Source: Paracoccaceae bacterium | GTDB taxonomy: Bacteria; Pseudomonadota; Alphaproteobacteria; Rhodobacterales; Rhodobacteraceae | Assembly (NCBI GenBank): GCA_021741465.1 | Contig: JAIOXV010000015.1 | Span: forward strand, 1 to 33,538 | Direction of reading: 5' to 3' | Length of the DNA: 33,538 nt | Part shown: positions 8,319-15,734 of the stretch, piece by piece | Layout: every line of letters begins with the position of its first letter | Numbering within the stretch: position 1 is the stretch's first letter | The notes under the pieces: model-generated | Database searches by the model: none | The model's input: the letters and a program-made list of their open reading frames with translations, nothing else | Told to the model about the DNA's origin: nothing | Translations under genes and position numbers: made by a program

Positions 8319-8483
8319 ATGTCACTTGGCACGATCCTCGTTATCGTCCTTATCATCTTCCTTCTGGGCGGGTTCAGCGGGCGCTTTGGCGGCTACGGCT
8401 ATGGCTTTGGTCATGCCGGCGTTGGCGCGCTGGGCACGATCCTCATCATTGTCGTGATCTTGATCCTTCTTGGCCGGATCTGA
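8319..8483 (+). CDS. DUF3309 family small membrane protein
   Basis: The ORF track starts too early, at 8100. The ATG at 8319, behind CAGGAG, gives a 54-residue protein. It opens MSLGTILVIVLIIFLLGG, has a Gly/Tyr/Phe-rich middle (GRFGGYGYGFGHAG), and closes with a second hydrophobic segment ending LLGRI. This two-helix layout with a glycine-aromatic linker is the DUF3309 pattern. The family is widespread in proteobacteria, is predicted to lie in the inner membrane, and has no known function. It is convergent with the Crp/Fnr gene downstream. Confidence 0.8.
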   Translation: MSLGTILVIVLIIFLLGGFSGRFGGYGYGFGHAGVGALGTILIIVVILILLGRI

Positions 8484-8509
8484 CCGCACGTTTCTGGCGC
8501 GCAGCCGCA

Positions 8510-9235
8510 CTATTTCAACAGCGGCCCTTGATGGTCCATATAGGATGGGTCGAACTGGGCGAACTTGGCCATCTTGTCATAGTCTTCATACATGACGAAA
8601 CCATCGCGAAAGGTGACCATTCCGGCTTCGCGCAACTGCCGCAAGACCCGGTTGACATGAACCGCACTTAGCCCCAGCGCGTCAGCCAGAAGATATTGCG
8701 TCAGCGGACAGGCATACCCCTGCTTGCTTCCCAGCTTGACCAGCGTAAGCCGGGCACCCAGCTCCAGCAGGAAATGGGCCATGCGCTGGGCCGCATCGCG
8801 GCGCCCGATATCCACCAGATGTTCCACCACCATCGCCTCATCACGCGACGCGGCCCACAGCACAGCCGTTGCCAGCCGCGGTGTCCGCGCAAAGGCGTCC
8901 AACAGATCAGCGGCATGGATTTCGGTAACCTCGATATCGGTCACCGGCTCGACGCTGTGGTCCGACATATGCAGCAGAATACTGCGCAGCCCCAGAAAAT
9001 CACCGGGGATCTGAAAATCCACGATCTGCCTCTGCCCGTCTTCAAGGATCTTGTAAGAACAGGCCCAACCAGAGGCCAGAATATAAGCAGCCTGATCCGA
9101 CTGTCCCTGATGTACAAGATCGCGCCCTGCCACGAATGTTCGCCGTCGTTTGTGCAAGGATGCCAGCACCGAAAGTTCCGCATCCTTCAGGGCGACAAAA
9201 GCCCCAAGCTTATGGATCAGAGGGTTATTTTCCAT
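8510..9235 (-). CDS. Crp/Fnr family transcriptional regulator without Fe-S cysteines
   Basis: This 241-residue regulator has an N-terminal cyclic-nucleotide-binding fold (~residues 15-118), a long dimerisation helix (~120-150) and a winged HTH (~178-206, with LTQYLLADALGLSAVHVNRVLRQL). The only cysteines are isolated (WACSY and YACP), so it lacks the N-terminal Fe-S cluster ligands of true Fnr. The cAMP-binding signature is also not clear, so the signal is unknown. Relatives of this type in alphaproteobacteria often sit beside stress, microaerobic or arginine deiminase genes. A perfect dyad of the Crp/Fnr class lies 55 bases upstream of its start, suggesting autoregulation and control of the divergent small genes. 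Confidence 0.85.
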   Translation of the reverse strand: MENNPLIHKLGAFVALKDAELSVLASLHKRRRTFVAGRDLVHQGQSDQAAYILASGWACSYKILEDGQRQIVDFQIPGDFLGLRSILLHMSDHSVEPVTDIEVTEIHAADLLDAFARTPRLATAVLWAASRDEAMVVEHLVDIGRRDAAQRMAHFLLELGARLTLVKLGSKQGYACPLTQYLLADALGLSAVHVNRVLRQLREAGMVTFRDGFVMYEDYDKMAKFAQFDPSYMDHQGPLLK

Positions 9236-9289
9236 TTTTTCAACTCTTGAACACAGGGAAAAGATCTATCGAAAGAAATTGTGTCGATG

Positions 9290-9305
9290 ACTGATATCTA
9301 TCAGT
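9290..9305. promoter_or_regulatory. Perfect Crp/Fnr-class dyad operator
   Basis: ACTGAT-ATCT-ATCAGT is a perfect 16-bp palindrome with the N4 spacing of Fnr/FixK boxes (TTGAT-N4-ATCAA). It is in the 156-base divergent region between the Crp/Fnr gene and the 78-aa gene, so it is probably bound by that regulator. This is inferred from sequence form and position. Confidence 0.6.
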
Positions 9306-9391
9306 CCAGCATAGCAGAGTTTTTGAAAGACTTCTCCACATAAGCTCGGCGCACCCACAGCGTCATCAAGTGGTGGAAAGGTTAAAGCCCA

Positions 9392-9628
9392 ATGAAGGAC
9401 GATCAATCGCTTGCTGGCATGGCAGCTCTTTCAATCTGCGAGGCCCTGCTTCTTGCGCTGAATGACGCGAATATCCTGCCAGAAAACGAAATCATGGGGG
9501 TTCTGACCGACGCTGCCGCCACGCATGAAAACGCGATAGGTCTGGATGGTGAAAGCGATCAGCACCGCGGTGCTGCGGCCCTTATTCGCAAGATCGTGGC
9601 GGGGGGGAATTCGGTTCGCAGGCCATGA
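9392..9628 (+). CDS. Small hypothetical protein
   Basis: This is a 78-residue, mostly helical, mildly acidic protein. Residues 8-40 (GMAALSICEALLLALNDANILPENEIMGVLTDAA) form an amphipathic helical pair, followed by a segment with HENAIG and a basic end. It has no membrane segment long enough to span. AAAGG precedes the ATG. It is divergent from the Crp/Fnr gene and shares its promoter region, so it may be a target of that regulator. The family is not recognised with certainty. Confidence 0.6.
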   Translation: MKDDQSLAGMAALSICEALLLALNDANILPENEIMGVLTDAAATHENAIGLDGESDQHRGAAALIRKIVAGGNSVRRP

Positions 9629-9720
9629 GCAGGGACATCTTGCACCAGGTTCAGTCGATCACGGGGCGATCTGGTCAGGTCGAACATCAATGCCAATTGA
9701 CCCATCAAAGGAGCGAAGCC

Positions 9721-10011
9721 GTGAAAAGACTTGATAAACCAGTCGCCGCATTGCGCGAAGGCGCCCAAGACACCTCTCGCACGGCCGAATCGCGTGGCAA
9801 GAAAGTTGATCGCCCCGGCTTTGATCTGGGGGGATCCTCGGGCGATACCCAGGCGGGCACCGGTCTTGGCCTTGGCAATGACGCGTCCGACACCGCCGGC
9901 GAAAGACGGCTTCCCGGACGGCGTCTGGAAAACAAGGCAACGATCCCACGTTGGGGCGGACCCGAACTGCGCGGCAATGACACATCTGCAAAGAAGCCGC
10001 CCAGCAAATAG
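9721..10011 (+). CDS. Small polar hypothetical protein, GTG start
   Basis: The ORF track begins at 9625, but a strong ribosome binding site (AAAGGAG) lies seven bases before the GTG at 9721. That start gives a 96-residue protein opening MKRLDKPVAALREGAQD. It is strongly hydrophilic and low in complexity (GGSSGDTQAGTGLGLGND), has no membrane segment, and is probably disordered. It is followed by a GC-rich hairpin. Its place downstream of the 78-aa gene suggests a shared stress regulon. No function is assigned. Confidence 0.55.
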   Translation: MKRLDKPVAALREGAQDTSRTAESRGKKVDRPGFDLGGSSGDTQAGTGLGLGNDASDTAGERRLPGRRLENKATIPRWGGPELRGNDTSAKKPPSK

Positions 10012-10021
10012 ACCTGCGGCC

Positions 10022-10054
10022 ACGGGGCAGAGTTCTTGGTCGACGCTGCCCCGT
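10022..10054 (+). terminator. Probable terminator hairpin
   Basis: ACGGGGCAG - 15-base loop - CTGCCCCGT is a perfect 9-bp stem starting 11 bases after the stop of the 96-aa gene. A clear T-run is missing. Confidence 0.45.
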
Positions 10055-10238
10055 TGCATTCCACGAAAATGCCACCACCTCTGACCCGCGCGGCGACGGC
10101 CCATGTGATACGCACGCAACGATCGGCCGATCTTTTCTTATGAAAGACAGGTGAACAAAACACCTCAAGGTCGCGCGTGGCAGGCCTCAGCAAAACTCTG
10201 TTCAGAATATTACCAAGCTGCTCGATGGCAGAGACAGT

Positions 10239-10334
10239 TCAGAACTTATAGCCCACCGACAAACCGACAATATTGCTATTGAACGTGTCTGCCTTCACAA
10301 GGCCCGCTTGAACAAACGCGCCCGAGGGGTGGGC
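10239..10334 (-). pseudogene. C-terminal remnant of an outer membrane beta-barrel protein
   Basis: The minus frame ends with GAFVQAGLVKADTFNSNIVGLSVGYKF and a stop. The alternating residues and terminal aromatic (YKF) are the signature of the last strand of outer membrane beta-barrels. Only ~31 residues remain, because the frame runs straight into the left end of the IS3 remnant at 10335. No matching N-terminal part is visible beyond the other end of the element, so the gene was lost rather than simply interrupted. Confidence 0.45.
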
Positions 10335-10413
10335 TGAGCTACCCCCGAAATTCGGACACTGACGGCAATCACGATTTGATGTCTGCTGGTCTTCAACAAA
10401 ATTGAGAACAGAC

Positions 10414-10521
10414 ATGTCGAAACGCTGAAACCACGACGCGGCATTCAAGGGGCGTGTTGTGCTGAAGACCTTGAAAGGTGAGCGGACGGTTTCGGAGTTG
10501 GCCACCGCCTATGGCGTTCAC
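10414..10521 (+). pseudogene. IS3-family transposase orfA remnant
   Basis: Reading from the ATG gives MSKR-stop-NHDAAFKGRVVLK followed by ERTVSELATAYGVH. This is the N-terminal HTH of IS3-type OrfA (normally MSKRRNHDAAFK...). A TGA replaces the fifth codon, and the frame ends after GVH, where the internal deletion begins. Confidence 0.75.
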
Positions 10522-10600
10522 CTGTTACCGCCAGATGTTTGCGTCGCAAAAACCGCGAATCGACGATAATCTATCAGCGGAAGAAATCGCTGCTGAAGGG

Positions 10601-11055
10601 CGCGATTTGGCGGCGATTATGAACTGGCATTCCCGCAAGGTTCTGGCCTGGCGCATCTGCAACACCCAAGCCCGACGTCTGCGTCAAGGCCCTGAACGAG
10701 GCGATCCATCGGTTTGACGCGACGGGCATCATGAACCCAGATCAGGGGTCGCAGTTAACGTCCTTTGTTGGCATCGACTGGCTGAAAAGGGCGGGCACAC
10801 GCATCTCGATAGACGGAAAAACCCGCTGCATCGACAGCATCTTCATCAAGCGCCTTTGGCGGTCCCTGAGTGTGAATGCGTTTATCTGCATGGATGGCAG
10901 ACTGGATCACAGACCAAAGCGGGCATCGGGCAGCGGATGGCCTTCGACAACCATCGCCGCCCACCTTCATCGCGTGGCGGAACCCCGTCAGCCGTGTTCT
11001 AGCGGCACATCAACGAAATACCCCAACCCGATCAACAGGAGCAAAGAGCAGCTGA
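10601..11055 (+). pseudogene. IS3-family transposase orfB remnant
   Basis: RDLAAIMNWHSRKVLAWRI is in one frame, then VKALNEAIHRF...MNPDQGSQ...FIKRLWRSL in another, so at least one frameshift is present. The first catalytic Asp (usually in W..DITY) is deleted. The second Asp remains in NPDQGSQ. The catalytic Glu of the usual VERLWR is Lys here (IKRLWR). The copy is dead on three counts. Confidence 0.75.
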
Positions 11056-11095
11056 ACTTGCACCGGAAACCGTCCCAGGATCGGCGCGTAGCTCA

Positions 11096-11331
11096 TTGCG
11101 GCATCGCAAGGTATTGCGACTAAATGGTCTATTCCTATTGGCGCCTGCCTGACATCTGCTTTTGCACGCCCATTGCCCTGTGGAGAAAACGGGTAAAGCC
11201 TGTCGCTTGGGGTGGCGGCCAGTGCAAACGGGTTGCCCGTGGGTCAGTTGCCCCACGGGGGATGAATAGCCAAACTTGCAGCAAATCAATCGGTCCCGGC
11301 GATGGCACGGCGTCACGCACTGTCGTTTGGA
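11096..11331. other. Gene-free stretch between IS remnant and gckA
   Basis: No frame in these 236 bases resembles a protein. Two small dyads are visible: TCGCAA-GGTA-TTGCGA at 11104-11119, and CCCGTGGG-N8-CCCACGGG at 11236-11259. The second could be a terminator-like hairpin for the minus-strand gckA transcript, although no T-run follows on that strand. Confidence 0.4.
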
Positions 11332-12582
11332 TCAGTGGCTTGGCCCCAAAAGCAGCACCTGCACATCGGCCACATTGGTGCCCGTGGCGCCGCTGACCAG
11401 AAGATCCCCCGCCAAAGACAAGGCGCGGTGACTGTCATTATTGGCCAAAAGCGCAGCCGGGTTGCCACCCGCCGCCACGATCCGCGCCACGGTTCTGGCA
11501 TCCACCACGCCGCCGGCGGCATCGGTCGGCCCGTCGCGGCCATCGGTGCCGCCGGACAAGAACGCCCAATCGCGCCCAATATCCGGCATCGCCATGGCGA
11601 CACGCAGCGCCAGTTCCTGGTTGCGACCGCCCAGCCCATTGCCCGACAGTTTGACGGTGGTTTCCCCGCCAAACACAAGGCAGCGATATGGGCCGGGGTT
11701 TTGTGCGGCCAAAATGATCTGCGCGGCCGCGTCCGAAACGTCGCCGATCAACCGATCTGATATGATGGCCGACCCGTCACATGCGGCAGCCTGCATCGCC
11801 TCAAGGCTTTTGCGGTTGGACCCGATCAGAACGTTCAATGCCACCGGCACGGGGGCGGCGGGTGTGTCACGGTCCAACGCTGCGCGCACCGCTGCAGGCA
11901 ACTGCAACCAAAGGCCTTGGGCATGCAAAAGCGCACGGGCATCGGCACGGCTTCCCACGGGGGCCACCGTCAGGCCCGAGGCGATGACGCGCAGATCATC
12001 GCCGATCACATCCGACAGGATATAGCCCGTTACTGGCGCAGCATTCGCGGCGCGCAAAAGCCCGCCTCCCTTCAACCGCGACAGGGCCTGCCGCACCAGA
12101 TTGAGTTGGGAAATATCAACACCCGCGCCCAGCAAAAGGCGGCTGGTCTCAGCCTTGTCGGCCAAAGAAACCCCCTCAACCGGCGCCGGCAACAGCGCCG
12201 ATCCACCGCCCGATATCAGCGCGATCACCCGATCCTCTGGCCGGGCATCGCGCAACATGGCTTCGACCGCCACTGCGGCTTTGGCCCCATTCTCATCAGG
12301 CACCGGGTGGCCAGAGGCCATCACAACCGCCCCCGCAACGGGCCGGGCGTTTTCATAATTCGTCACCACCAAAGCCACAAAACTTTGGTCCGCGACATGC
12401 GCGATCAGGCTTTCGGCCATCGGCACCGCCGCTTTGCCAATTGCGACAATGCGCAGTGTCCCGCCCCGGTCAGGGACGGGCAAAGGCGCGGCAGCAAGCG
12501 CGCGCGACAGGGCAATGCCGGGATCGGCCGCCTCGCAGGCGGTCTGAAACAGCGATATTGCCCGATCGCGCAGGCTTGTCAT
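11332..12582 (-). CDS. gckA: Glycerate 2-kinase (MOFRL family)
   Basis: It phosphorylates D-glycerate to 2-phosphoglycerate, the step that leads from hydroxypyruvate reductase to enolase and PEP in the serine cycle. The 416-residue protein has the N-terminal DUF4147 kinase domain (IVAIGKAAVPMAESL, ISGGGSALLPAP) and the C-terminal MOFRL domain (VFGGETTVKLSGNGLGGRNQELAL, then FLSGGTDGRDGPTDAAGG). This is the GckA class, not the unrelated GlxK or plant class. It lies three bases downstream of mcl on the same strand and is likely translated from the same mRNA. Confidence 0.9.
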   Translation of the reverse strand: MTSLRDRAISLFQTACEAADPGIALSRALAAAPLPVPDRGGTLRIVAIGKAAVPMAESLIAHVADQSFVALVVTNYENARPVAGAVVMASGHPVPDENGAKAAVAVEAMLRDARPEDRVIALISGGGSALLPAPVEGVSLADKAETSRLLLGAGVDISQLNLVRQALSRLKGGGLLRAANAAPVTGYILSDVIGDDLRVIASGLTVAPVGSRADARALLHAQGLWLQLPAAVRAALDRDTPAAPVPVALNVLIGSNRKSLEAMQAAACDGSAIISDRLIGDVSDAAAQIILAAQNPGPYRCLVFGGETTVKLSGNGLGGRNQELALRVAMAMPDIGRDWAFLSGGTDGRDGPTDAAGGVVDARTVARIVAAGGNPAALLANNDSHRALSLAGDLLVSGATGTNVADVQVLLLGPSH

Positions 12583-12585
12583 GCC

Positions 12586-13563
12586 TTACGCCGCCGAGAT
12601 TTGGCGGGCTTTTTGGACAAGAACTTCGGCCTGACGGATAGACGCATAGTCGATCAGACGACCGTCCAGCGACACCGCGCCTTTGCCCTCGGCCGCGGCC
12701 TGTTCCATCGCGGCAAGAATACGCTGCGCGCGGGTCACTTCGGCCTCGGACGGGCTCATCACCTCGTTGGCCAGCGCGATCTGGCTGGGATGAATGGCCC
12801 ATTTGCCCTCACATCCCAGAACTGCCGCACGCTTTGCTGCTGCGCGATAACCGTCCGGATCGGAAAAATCGCCAAACGGGCCATCCACCGGGCGCAGGCC
12901 ATTGGCGCGGGCAGCAACCACCATGCGCGCCAGCGCGTAATGCCACATGTCGCCCCAATGCACTTGACGGCTACCGTCATCCAGCTTGTCAGTCAGCACC
13001 GAATAATCCGGGTTCACACCGCCGATGATCGTGGTGCGCGCGCGGGTCGAGGCAGCATAGTCGGCCACGCCGAAATGCAGCGACTCATTGCGCTTCGACG
13101 CAGCGGCGATTTCCGAGACGTTCTGCATGCCGAGCGCGGTCTCGATGATATGCTCAAACCCGATGCGCTTTTTGTAGCCCTTGGCGTCCTCGATCTGGGT
13201 CACCATCATGTCGACGGCATAAACGTCAGCCGCGGTACCAACTTTCGGCACCATGATCAGATCCAGACGCTCACCAGCCTGTTCAACCACATCAACCACG
13301 TCGCGGTACATATAGTGGGTGTCGAGCCCGTTGATTCGGACCGACATGGTTTTCTTGCCCCAATCCATCTCGTTCAGGGCCTTGATGATGTTCTTGCGCG
13401 CCTGTGCTTTGTCATCGGGTGCAACCGCATCTTCCAGATCAAGAAAGATCACATCGGCATCAGATTGTGCTGCCTTTTCAAACATTTGCGGAGCGCTGCC
13501 GGGGACGGCGAGTTCGCTGCGGTTCAGCCGTGCCGGGGCTTGGGTGATGACGTGAAAGCTCAT
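12586..13563 (-). CDS. mcl: L-malyl-CoA/beta-methylmalyl-CoA lyase
   Basis: It splits L-malyl-CoA to acetyl-CoA and glyoxylate, closing the serine cycle after malate thiokinase. The 325-residue HpcH/HpaI-fold (CitE-like) enzyme has FLDLEDAV with the Mg-binding Glu44/Asp45, MVPKVG, FGVADYAAS, and RANGLRPVDGPFGDFSD, the last being typical of the Mcl1/MclA type of Rhodobacter and Methylobacterium. In Rhodobacter the homologue also cleaves beta-methylmalyl-CoA in the ethylmalonyl-CoA pathway, so a dual role is possible. It lies 105 bases after the LuxR-type gene. An AT-rich stretch in that gap (TTCTTGACAGTATAGG on the minus strand) may give it its own promoter. Confidence 0.92.
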   Translation of the reverse strand: MSFHVITQAPARLNRSELAVPGSAPQMFEKAAQSDADVIFLDLEDAVAPDDKAQARKNIIKALNEMDWGKKTMSVRINGLDTHYMYRDVVDVVEQAGERLDLIMVPKVGTAADVYAVDMMVTQIEDAKGYKKRIGFEHIIETALGMQNVSEIAAASKRNESLHFGVADYAASTRARTTIIGGVNPDYSVLTDKLDDGSRQVHWGDMWHYALARMVVAARANGLRPVDGPFGDFSDPDGYRAAAKRAAVLGCEGKWAIHPSQIALANEVMSPSEAEVTRAQRILAAMEQAAAEGKGAVSLDGRLIDYASIRQAEVLVQKARQISAA

Positions 13564-13668
13564 GCGTTGGCCTTTTCTGTTGCCGGATTCGCGGTCAGAA
13601 AGCGGCGCAAAAACCTATACTGTCAAGAAAAATAAATTCCTGAAAGCATACATTCGCATGCAATCTGC

Positions 13669-14289
13669 CTAGCGCGACTTGAAGTAATAAGCAACCGCTT
13701 GCGTGCGGCTGCTGACGCCAAGTTTCTCGAAAAGGTTTGTCAGGTGGTACTTCACCGTGTTGGTCGAAATGTCGAATTCACGGGCCAGATCCTTGTTGGC
13801 CAGACCGTTTGCAAGCGACTCGAGCAGCGCCTTTTCGCGGCGCGTCAACTGATGGATCGGGTCCGCTTGCAGCCCGCGCACATCGATGAAGGGGAACACC
13901 ATTTTCCCGGCGGCCACGTCAATGCAGGTTTCCAAAAGCCGCTCCACCGGTGATTTGCGGTCCACGAATCCCGCAGCACCCGCCGCCAAAGCCTTGAGCG
14001 ATTCGGTTCCACTTGGGTCTTCGGCATAGATCACCAGCCGCGGCGCGCCTTCTTGGTCGCGCAGCACCTCGGTCAGCTTCTGACCGCCCAGCTGCGGGAT
14101 GTGCCAGTCAATCACCCCGACCGTCACCGGCACCCGCATGACCGCACCAAGAAAGCCTTCGGCGGTGGAGGAGGTCGAGACGAGCGAAAATCTTCGATCT
14201 TTCTCAAAGACTTCGGACAGGGCCGACAGCACCAAAGGGTTGCCCTCGGCCAGGGCAAGATCGATCTGTTGCAGCTTGTTTTCCATCAT
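13669..14289 (-). CDS. LuxR/NarL-type response regulator with atypical receiver
   Basis: This 206-residue protein has a receiver-like domain (residues 8-125) and a canonical LuxR HTH (148-200; LTRREKALLESLANGLANKDLA, then NTVKYHLTNLFEKLGVSSR). The phosphoacceptor Asp61 is kept (VIDWHIP). The acidic pair is reduced to Glu15-Gly16, the switch Thr is Tyr88, and the conserved Lys position is Arg111 with Lys112 beside it. Phosphorelay control is therefore uncertain. No histidine kinase is in the window. It is divergent from sga and upstream of mcl, so it is probably the local regulator of the serine-cycle genes. AAGG precedes the ATG by six bases. Confidence 0.85.
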   Translation of the reverse strand: MMENKLQQIDLALAEGNPLVLSALSEVFEKDRRFSLVSTSSTAEGFLGAVMRVPVTVGVIDWHIPQLGGQKLTEVLRDQEGAPRLVIYAEDPSGTESLKALAAGAAGFVDRKSPVERLLETCIDVAAGKMVFPFIDVRGLQADPIHQLTRREKALLESLANGLANKDLAREFDISTNTVKYHLTNLFEKLGVSSRTQAVAYYFKSR

Positions 14290-14325
14290 CTCTCGCCTTG
14301 GATTTTGCTTGGCTGCTTCAAAAAC

Positions 14326-14343
14326 CTACCCATTTGAATAGGT
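14326..14343. promoter_or_regulatory. Candidate operator, copy 1
   Basis: CTACCCATTTGAATAGGT is an 18-base element with an internal ACCTA...TAGGT dyad. It matches the second copy at 14368 at 13 of 18 positions. It sits in the divergent promoter region between the LuxR-type gene and sga. Confidence 0.5.
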
Positions 14344-14367
14344 CACGAACTGTATACACCTGCATAC

Positions 14368-14385
14368 TTACCAATTTGGGTAGTT
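14368..14385. promoter_or_regulatory. Candidate operator, copy 2
   Basis: TTACCAATTTGGGTAGTT has an internal TACC...GGTA dyad and begins exactly 42 bases after copy 1, about four helical turns, so both face the same side of the DNA. It is the likely binding site pair of the neighbouring regulator. This is inference from repetition and position. Confidence 0.5.
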
Positions 14386-14486
14386 TATTTACCACCCATA
14401 AGGACTTCCAAAAGCAGCAGTAAGGAAGGTTGTTCCAAAAGTCAAAGCAGCATTTGGTGCATCAACCATCCGAGGGAGGATCGTCC

Positions 14487-15734
14487 GTGACCACTACCAG
14501 CATTCCGCCACAGCTGCATATTCCTGAAACCTTGGCCGCAGGGCCGGGCCCCGGCAATACCGATGCCCGGGTTCTTGCAGCTTATGCCAACGCCGGCCTT
14601 GCCGATCACATGCAGGCCGACGTGCTGCGCGGGATGATCGAATGCAAAGAGATGCTCCGCAAGATCTGGGGCACCAAGAACACCTACACCTTCGGCGTTG
14701 CCGGAACCGGCTGGAGCGGGCTGGACTGCCTGTTCAGCGCCATTTTGCCCGGCGATACGGTGGTGACCTTTGTCAACGGCACCTTCAGCGGCATTGATGC
14801 GCTGACCGTCCGGATGAAAGCCGCCAGCCGCGCCGATCTGGCCGCCAATTCGATGGACCCGAAACCGGCGAACGTGACCCTTGTCACCGTGCCGCACGGC
14901 CAATCGGTGACGGGCGATGTGATTGACGCCGCGCTTGCCGCCAACAAACCCACCTGGGCCGTCATGGCGCATTGGGAAACCGGTTCGGGCCGGATTAACG
15001 ACATTCGCGCCTTTTCGGATGCTTGTGAGCGTCACGGGGTGATGGGCCTTGTCGATGCGGTCTCGTCCTTGGGGATCGAGGATTTTGACATTGATGATTA
15101 CCCCGGCATCGTCGGCTGGGCGTCTTGCCCGCAAAAAGGCGTGCTGTGCCTGCCCTTGACCTATGCTCCGGTCAGCTTTTCGGACCGCTACATCGCGCAT
15201 CTGAAAGCCAATGGCTCTTCCAGCTATGTGAACCACCCGATGATGGAGGCCCGGCATTGGGCGATCCACGACGGCAAGGACAGCGCCGCTGGCACCTATC
15301 ACCGCACTCATTCGGGCTATGCCGTCGCCGCCTTCCATGAGGCGCTGCGGATCAACCTTCAGCACGGCAAAGCGCAAAAGGCCGCGGACTACGCCTATCA
15401 CGAGGCAGCCCTGCGCGCCGCCGTCGTCGCCCTTGGCTGCGATGTCACCTCGAACATGACCAGCCTTGTGGTCTTGAACCTGCCCGCCAAGCTGGCTGGT
15501 CGTGAAAAGGATCTGGTGCAGGCCTGCCGGGCGCGCGGTTTCGGCATCTGGCCGACCCTGTCCGAACCGGTTCAGGTGCGCATCGGCATCCTGAACCAGC
15601 TTTCCCGCCATGCCATCAGTGACATCGTTGAGCGCTTTGCCGCCGCGATGAACGAAATGGGCGCGGGGGCCGATGTCGGCGCGGCGCGGGAGGCGCTGAA
15701 CCGGCATTACCTTGCAGAGATGGCAGCCGAGTAA
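14487..15734 (+). CDS. sga: Serine-glyoxylate aminotransferase (class V, divergent)
   Basis: This PLP enzyme should transfer the amino group of serine to glyoxylate, giving hydroxypyruvate and glycine. The start is the GTG at 14487 behind GGGAGGA; the track's 14430 start lacks this signal. The 415-residue protein has the class V opening AAGPGPGNTDARVL, the GTGWSGLDC loop, VDAVSSLGIEDFDID, and the PLP lysine in SCPQKGVLCLP. Several positions differ from classical Methylobacterium SgaA (for example GPGPSN, SGTGSAGMEA), so it is a distant subtype. Its place at the head of the mtk-hprA-ppc-glyA operon supports the role. An alanine- or aspartate-glyoxylate preference cannot be excluded. Confidence 0.82.
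   Translation: MTTTSIPPQLHIPETLAAGPGPGNTDARVLAAYANAGLADHMQADVLRGMIECKEMLRKIWGTKNTYTFGVAGTGWSGLDCLFSAILPGDTVVTFVNGTFSGIDALTVRMKAASRADLAANSMDPKPANVTLVTVPHGQSVTGDVIDAALAANKPTWAVMAHWETGSGRINDIRAFSDACERHGVMGLVDAVSSLGIEDFDIDDYPGIVGWASCPQKGVLCLPLTYAPVSFSDRYIAHLKANGSSSYVNHPMMEARHWAIHDGKDSAAGTYHRTHSGYAVAAFHEALRINLQHGKAQKAADYAYHEAALRAAVVALGCDVTSNMTSLVVLNLPAKLAGREKDLVQACRARGFGIWPTLSEPVQVRIGILNQLSRHAISDIVERFAAAMNEMGAGADVGAAREALNRHYLAEMAAE

Larger units (their letters stand above)
10335..11095 (+). mobile_element. Degraded IS3-family insertion sequence
   Basis: The left end TGAGCTACCCCCGAAATTCGGACA and the right end, read inward as TGAGCTACGCGCCGATCCTGGGAC, share the first eight bases and match the usual ends of this IS3 group. 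Between them lie an orfA beginning and the central and C-terminal parts of orfB, both broken. The remnant is 761 bp, while intact members are ~1.2-1.3 kb, so an internal deletion of about 500 bp removed the orfA/orfB junction. No 3-bp target duplication remains (GGC left, TTG right). Residual transposition is ruled out by the damage. Confidence 0.8.

Noticed and set aside
8510-9235. Assignment of the regulator as oxygen-sensing Fnr
   Set aside because: The N-terminal cysteine cluster needed for the Fe-S centre is absent; only two isolated cysteines exist.
11917-13635. 572-aa plus-strand ORF
   Set aside because: It is the antisense shadow of gckA and mcl, whose domains and motifs are intact; its translation is Arg/His-rich with no family features.
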